Source: Neorhizobium lilium (GTDB lineage: Bacteria > Pseudomonadota > Alphaproteobacteria > Rhizobiales > Rhizobiaceae). Taken from it: a DNA stretch of 64,000 nt. The stretch covers positions 1,088,573 to 1,152,572 of the forward strand of contig NZ_SBIP01000001.1 in assembly GCF_004053875.1 (NCBI RefSeq), read 5' to 3'. Each line of letters begins with the position of its first letter. Position 1 is the stretch's first letter. Made by a program: the position numbers and the translations under genes. Of the stretch, positions 60,807 through 64,000 are shown piece after piece. The notes under the pieces are model-generated. The model ran no database searches. It saw nothing but the letters and a program-made list of their open reading frames with translations, and was not told the origin of the DNA.

Positions 60807-61664
60807 TCAACGGCTCCTCGGATCCAGGCGGTCCCGCAGGAAATCGCCCAGAACATTGACAGACAAAACGAAAAGGAAAAGTGCGGCCCCCGGTATGACC
60901 GACAGCCACCAGGCATTCGCCACATAATTACGGCCGACCGAAAGCATCACGCCCCAGCTTGCGGTCGGCGGCTGCACGCCGAGGCCGAGGAAGGAAAGTC
61001 CCGCCTCGAACAGCACCATCAATCCGAATTCTAGCGTGACCACCACGACGATCGCGCCGGCGATATTGGGCAGGACGTGATACCTAAGGATGTGGAACCA
61101 GCCCGCCCCCATCGAACGGGACAGACGCAGATAGGACGTATTGGCGATTATGAGCGTCTGGCCATAGGCGACGCGCGCATAACGCGGCCAACGCGTCAGC
61201 ACGAGCACGAACACGACGTTCTGCAGACCCGGGCCGAGCGTCGCGACGGTGATGATCGCCATCAGGATGGCCGGAATTGACAGGACGATATCGACGGCGC
61301 GCATGATCACGGTTTCGACCCAGCCGCGATAAAGGGCGGCGAGCATGCCGAGTATGCTGCCCGTAATACCCGACAGCACGACCGAGGCGAATGCGACGAG
61401 CAACGAGATCCGCGCGCCGTAGATCAGCCGGCTGAACGTGTCGCGCCCGAGTTCGTCCGAACCCAGCAGATAATGCGTGTTGCGGATGACGAAACCCGGC
61501 GGCTTCAGACGCCCGAGCAGGTTTTGCACGTTGGGATCGTAAGGCGCAATCAGCGGCGCGAAGATTGCGGCAACCAGAATCACGACCACTGTCGCGATGG
61601 CAAGGACGATCCCGATCGGCGGCCGGCCGAGCACTCGGCCGATGGAGGATAGTGCCGCGCTCAT
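60807..61664 (-). CDS. Dipeptide-type ABC permease (DppC family)
   Basis: This 285-residue permease with six helices has the N-terminal NTHYLLGSDELGRDTFSRLI-type segment (family hallmark GxDxxGRD), VLSIPAILMAIITVATLG, and the EAA loop with RLSRSMGAGWFHILRYHVLPN. The C-terminal LGVQPPTASWGVML is also typical. It overlaps the DppB-type gene by ATGA at 61664. Confidence 0.93.
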   Translation of the reverse strand: MSAALSSIGRVLGRPPIGIVLAIATVVVILVAAIFAPLIAPYDPNVQNLLGRLKPPGFVIRNTHYLLGSDELGRDTFSRLIYGARISLLVAFASVVLSGITGSILGMLAALYRGWVETVIMRAVDIVLSIPAILMAIITVATLGPGLQNVVFVLVLTRWPRYARVAYGQTLIIANTSYLRLSRSMGAGWFHILRYHVLPNIAGAIVVVVTLEFGLMVLFEAGLSFLGLGVQPPTASWGVMLSVGRNYVANAWWLSVIPGAALFLFVLSVNVLGDFLRDRLDPRSR

Positions 61665-62647
61665 GCGTCCCTCCCCGGCAGTCGGATGCGCGGATCGATG
61701 ATACTGTAAAGAAGGTCGGCAATCAGGTTGAGAAGGATCGCCGCTGCCGCACCGATGATGACCACGCCCTGCACGATCGAGAAATCGCGGGCGCTGATCG
61801 CCTGAATGGTCAGCTGGCCAAGCCCCGGCCAGGCGAAAACGGTTTCGATGATGATCGCACCGGTCAAAAGATTGGCGATTTCGAGCGCCGAGATGGTTAC
61901 GATCGGAACGGCTGCGTTGCGCATGAGGTGATGGGCGATCAACCGCGACATCGAAAGCCCCTTGGCCAGACCGGTCCGCACGTAATCCTTGCTGAGTTCG
62001 TCCAGCACCGAGGTTCTCGTCACCCGCGCGAACGTCGCCATGGACAGGAAACCGAGCGCGAGCGACGGCATGATCAGGCTCTGGAAACCGTTGACGCCGG
62101 AGGGCGGCAGCCAGCGCAACCAGACCCCGAAGAACATGATGAGCAGGACCGAGGTCCAGAAAGTCGGCATGGATTGACCGATCAGAACAAGCCCGATCAG
62201 CCAGCGAGCCTCGAAGCGGTCGCGCCGGACGGCGATGAGAATGCCGATCGGCACGCCGAGGCCGATCGCAACAACCAGCGCGCCTGCAGCAAGCTCCAGC
62301 GTATAGGGAACCCGGCTTGAAATGATATCGACCACAGGAAGATTTTGGACATAGGATCGGCCGAGATCGAACCGGACCAGATCGGCAAGGAAACCGAAAT
62401 ATTGGATATAAAGCGGACGGTCGAAACCGAGCGCCGTACGCATCACGTCAGTATCTGCCTGTGTCGCCCCTTGCGGCACGAGAAGCAAAACCGGATCACC
62501 GGTGAGCCGCTGCAGGAAGAAGACAAGCGTGATGACGCCGAAAAGCGCGATCAACGCCTGCACCAACCGCCTGACAACAAACCCGCCCACTTGTATTACC
62601 CTTTCCAAAACCGGCGCCCGCCGAAAGGCGGCATCGGTGTCCTTCAT
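61661..62647 (-). CDS. Dipeptide-type ABC permease (DppB family)
   Basis: This 328-residue permease has VVRRLVQALIALFGVITLVF near the start, TRTSVLDELSKDYVRTGLAKG as the EAA loop and FAWPGLGQLTIQAISARD near the end. The ATG at 62647 and a GTG at 62656 are both possible starts. It lies 35 bases after the binding-protein gene that runs off the window. Together with DppC, OppD and OppF types it forms a full importer interrupted by three enzyme genes. Confidence 0.93.
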   Translation of the reverse strand: MKDTDAAFRRAPVLERVIQVGGFVVRRLVQALIALFGVITLVFFLQRLTGDPVLLLVPQGATQADTDVMRTALGFDRPLYIQYFGFLADLVRFDLGRSYVQNLPVVDIISSRVPYTLELAAGALVVAIGLGVPIGILIAVRRDRFEARWLIGLVLIGQSMPTFWTSVLLIMFFGVWLRWLPPSGVNGFQSLIMPSLALGFLSMATFARVTRTSVLDELSKDYVRTGLAKGLSMSRLIAHHLMRNAAVPIVTISALEIANLLTGAIIIETVFAWPGLGQLTIQAISARDFSIVQGVVIIGAAAAILLNLIADLLYSIIDPRIRLPGRDA

Positions 62648-62681
62648 GCCCGTCACGATGCGAACGCGGGCATGATTTTCG

Positions 62682-64000
62682 CTATTCGCTCCAGCTCGCC
62701 CGGTTGAGGAAGAAGCTCTCGTTTGCGGTCGGAGACCATTTCAGCTTTTCGGAAGCGCCGTAGATCACGGCTGCCTGGTAAAGCGGCAGGATGAGGGCAT
62801 CCTTTGCAACCGCGGTGGCGACATCCTTGTAGGCGACGAGCCGCTTGTCCGGGTCCAGCGTGTTGCGTGCGGCTTCCAGTAGCGCATCGATCTTCGGATC
62901 GGAGAGCGCCGAAAACGAGCTGCTCGAATGAAGCAGCGGAAACGAGATGCCGTCCGCATCCTGGCAGGCGCAGGACCAGCGGCCAAAGGAAATTGCCGGC
63001 TGCTTGGTCTTTTCGCTCTGGGCACGCTGCAGATAGGTGGCGAAATCGACGCTTTCGACATTGATCTTGAAGCCGACGTCGTTGAGCTGCTGAATAAGTG
63101 CCTGAACGATGCGCTGATCGAAGGTCGGAGACGTGACGAAGGCGATCGGCTCCGCCGCCTTGGCGCCGGCTTTCTGAACGAGCTGTTTTGCCTGATCCGG
63201 GTCGAAGGGCAGGCCCTGGATACCGGCGACGTAACCCTTGTAATCCGGGGAGGCCAGCTGCGAGACCGGCTTGTCATAGCCGCCGAGCAGACCCTCGATG
63301 ATCGACTGGCGATCGACCGCCTGGGCAACCGCGCGGCGCAGTTCCACATCGTCGAAGGGCGGACGGCTCGTATTCAGCTTCAGATAGGCGATGCGCTCGG
63401 TGACGGCAGTCAGAACCTTGACGCCACCCGCTCCTTCGAGCTGTGCTGCGAGATCGGGATCGAGCGTCACCGCCAGATCGGCGGTACCGGCCTTCAGGTT
63501 GGCGACGCGGGTCGCGGCATCCGGCACTGCGCGGAAATCCGCGCGCAGGAAATACCCCTTGTCACCCCAGTAATTGTCGTTGCGGACCAGAACGACATCG
63601 ACGCCACGCTGCCACTTTTCGAACTTGTAAGCGCCGGAGCCGACCGGCGCGAGGTTGAAGGCATCATTGCCGACCTTTTCGACGATATGCTTCGGTACGA
63701 TGGACAGCTTCACCAGTTGCGCCAGAAGAACCGGATACGGCCCGTCGGTCTTGATGGTCACTTCACTGGCACTGGACGCGGTGGCGGAAAGGATCTTGTT
63801 GAACTGGCTGAGCTGCGGACTTGCGAATTTCTTGTCGATGATGCGGTTGATGCTGAAGGCGACGTCTTCCGCCGTCAGTTTCTGTCCGTCGTGAAAGGTG
63901 ACATCGTCCCGCACGGTGAAGACGATTTCCGTGTCGGACTTGTAGGCCCAGGACCTCGCAATCGACGGGATGATCTCTCCCTTGTCGTCGCGGCTTAAGA
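62682..64000 (-). CDS. Dipeptide-type ABC substrate-binding protein (SBP_bac_5), copy 2, 5' end outside window
   Basis: The frame is open from the right edge to the stop at 62682, giving the last 439 residues of a family 5 binding protein. It has TVRDDVTFHDGQKLTAEDV, FSINRIIDKKFASPQ, NLAPVGSGAYKFEKW and VAQAVDRQSIIEGLLGG. The signal peptide and start lie beyond 64000. It is paralogous to the protein at 55523-54021 (shared CACQDAD- or CSCQDAD-type segment and ESFFLNR end). It is the first visible gene of the operon. Confidence 0.92.
   Translation of the reverse strand, partial: LSRDDKGEIIPSIARSWAYKSDTEIVFTVRDDVTFHDGQKLTAEDVAFSINRIIDKKFASPQLSQFNKILSATASSASEVTIKTDGPYPVLLAQLVKLSIVPKHIVEKVGNDAFNLAPVGSGAYKFEKWQRGVDVVLVRNDNYWGDKGYFLRADFRAVPDAATRVANLKAGTADLAVTLDPDLAAQLEGAGGVKVLTAVTERIAYLKLNTSRPPFDDVELRRAVAQAVDRQSIIEGLLGGYDKPVSQLASPDYKGYVAGIQGLPFDPDQAKQLVQKAGAKAAEPIAFVTSPTFDQRIVQALIQQLNDVGFKINVESVDFATYLQRAQSEKTKQPAISFGRWSCACQDADGISFPLLHSSSSFSALSDPKIDALLEAARNTLDPDKRLVAYKDVATAVAKDALILPLYQAAVIYGASEKLKWSPTANESFFLNRASWSE

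Noticed and set aside
1..64000. tRNA, rRNA, CRISPR array, riboswitch or replication origin
   Set aside because: I looked for cloverleaf-like genes, regular spaced repeats and repABC-type genes and saw none; weak structured RNAs could be missed by eye.

Overview
The window looks like an accessory replicon (megaplasmid, chromid or genomic island) of a Rhizobiales bacterium, most likely Rhizobiaceae. The basis is the high-GC coding style, the very high density of ABC uptake systems, ROK and GntR/FCD regulators next to catabolic operons, and rhizobial-type IS630 and IS3 remnants. No rRNA, tRNA, CRISPR array, replication or conjugation gene was seen. Genus is inference only.

Layout. (A) 1-14.3 kb is a worn zone: an edge-truncated nucleotidyltransferase, an IS630/histidine-ammonia-lyase chimera, a NUDIX gene broken by IS630, an IS3 orfA remnant, an internally deleted MFS exporter and an MCP-CheW chimera. 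An intact minus-strand organosulfur operon sits inside it (10048 to 4305): NMT1-type binding protein, flavin monooxygenase, ATPase, permease, rhodanese and SDR, preceded by a second rhodanese. (B) 14.3-21.9 kb is an amino-sugar or glycosylamine uptake locus: Gfo/Idh oxidoreductase, BadF-type kinase, amino-acid-family ABC transporter, SIS-domain enzyme and a convergent ROK repressor. Candidate operators lie in front of three of its transcription units. (C) 22.4-53.7 kb is the most interesting block. It holds two hpaB-like flavin monooxygenase plus nicX-like ring-cleaving dioxygenase modules, an HpaC-like flavin reductase, an isochorismatase-type amidohydrolase, two amidases, an FAD synthetase without riboflavin kinase, RidA, a pyridoxamine-pyruvate-transaminase-like enzyme, a GMC oxidase, a gamma-glutamyltransferase, two AbrB-family permeases, a BMP-type and a Pot-type ABC transporter, and two FCD regulators. 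(D) 54-64 kb is a long minus-strand dipeptide-type ABC operon that includes a frameshifted gamma-glutamyltransferase, a polysaccharide-deacetylase-family protein and an SDR.

How block C may work. Two uptake systems feed an N-heterocycle, or a conjugate of one. Transaminase, GMC oxidase, gamma-glutamyltransferase and amidases would trim side chains. HpaB with HpaC would hydroxylate the ring using FADH2, and the NicX-type enzyme would open it. The amidohydrolases and RidA would process the nitrogenous products. The NicX-like protein at 23487-22447 has His265, His318 and Asp320 at exactly the positions reported as iron ligands of Pseudomonas NicX, and the transaminase closely resembles my recollection of Mesorhizobium pyridoxamine-pyruvate aminotransferase. 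The whole combination does not match any vitamin B6, nicotinate or picolinate pathway I know. TGGTTG/CAACCA palindromes recur at the promoters of this block and are the probable operators of the two FCD regulators. Substrate identity is inference throughout.
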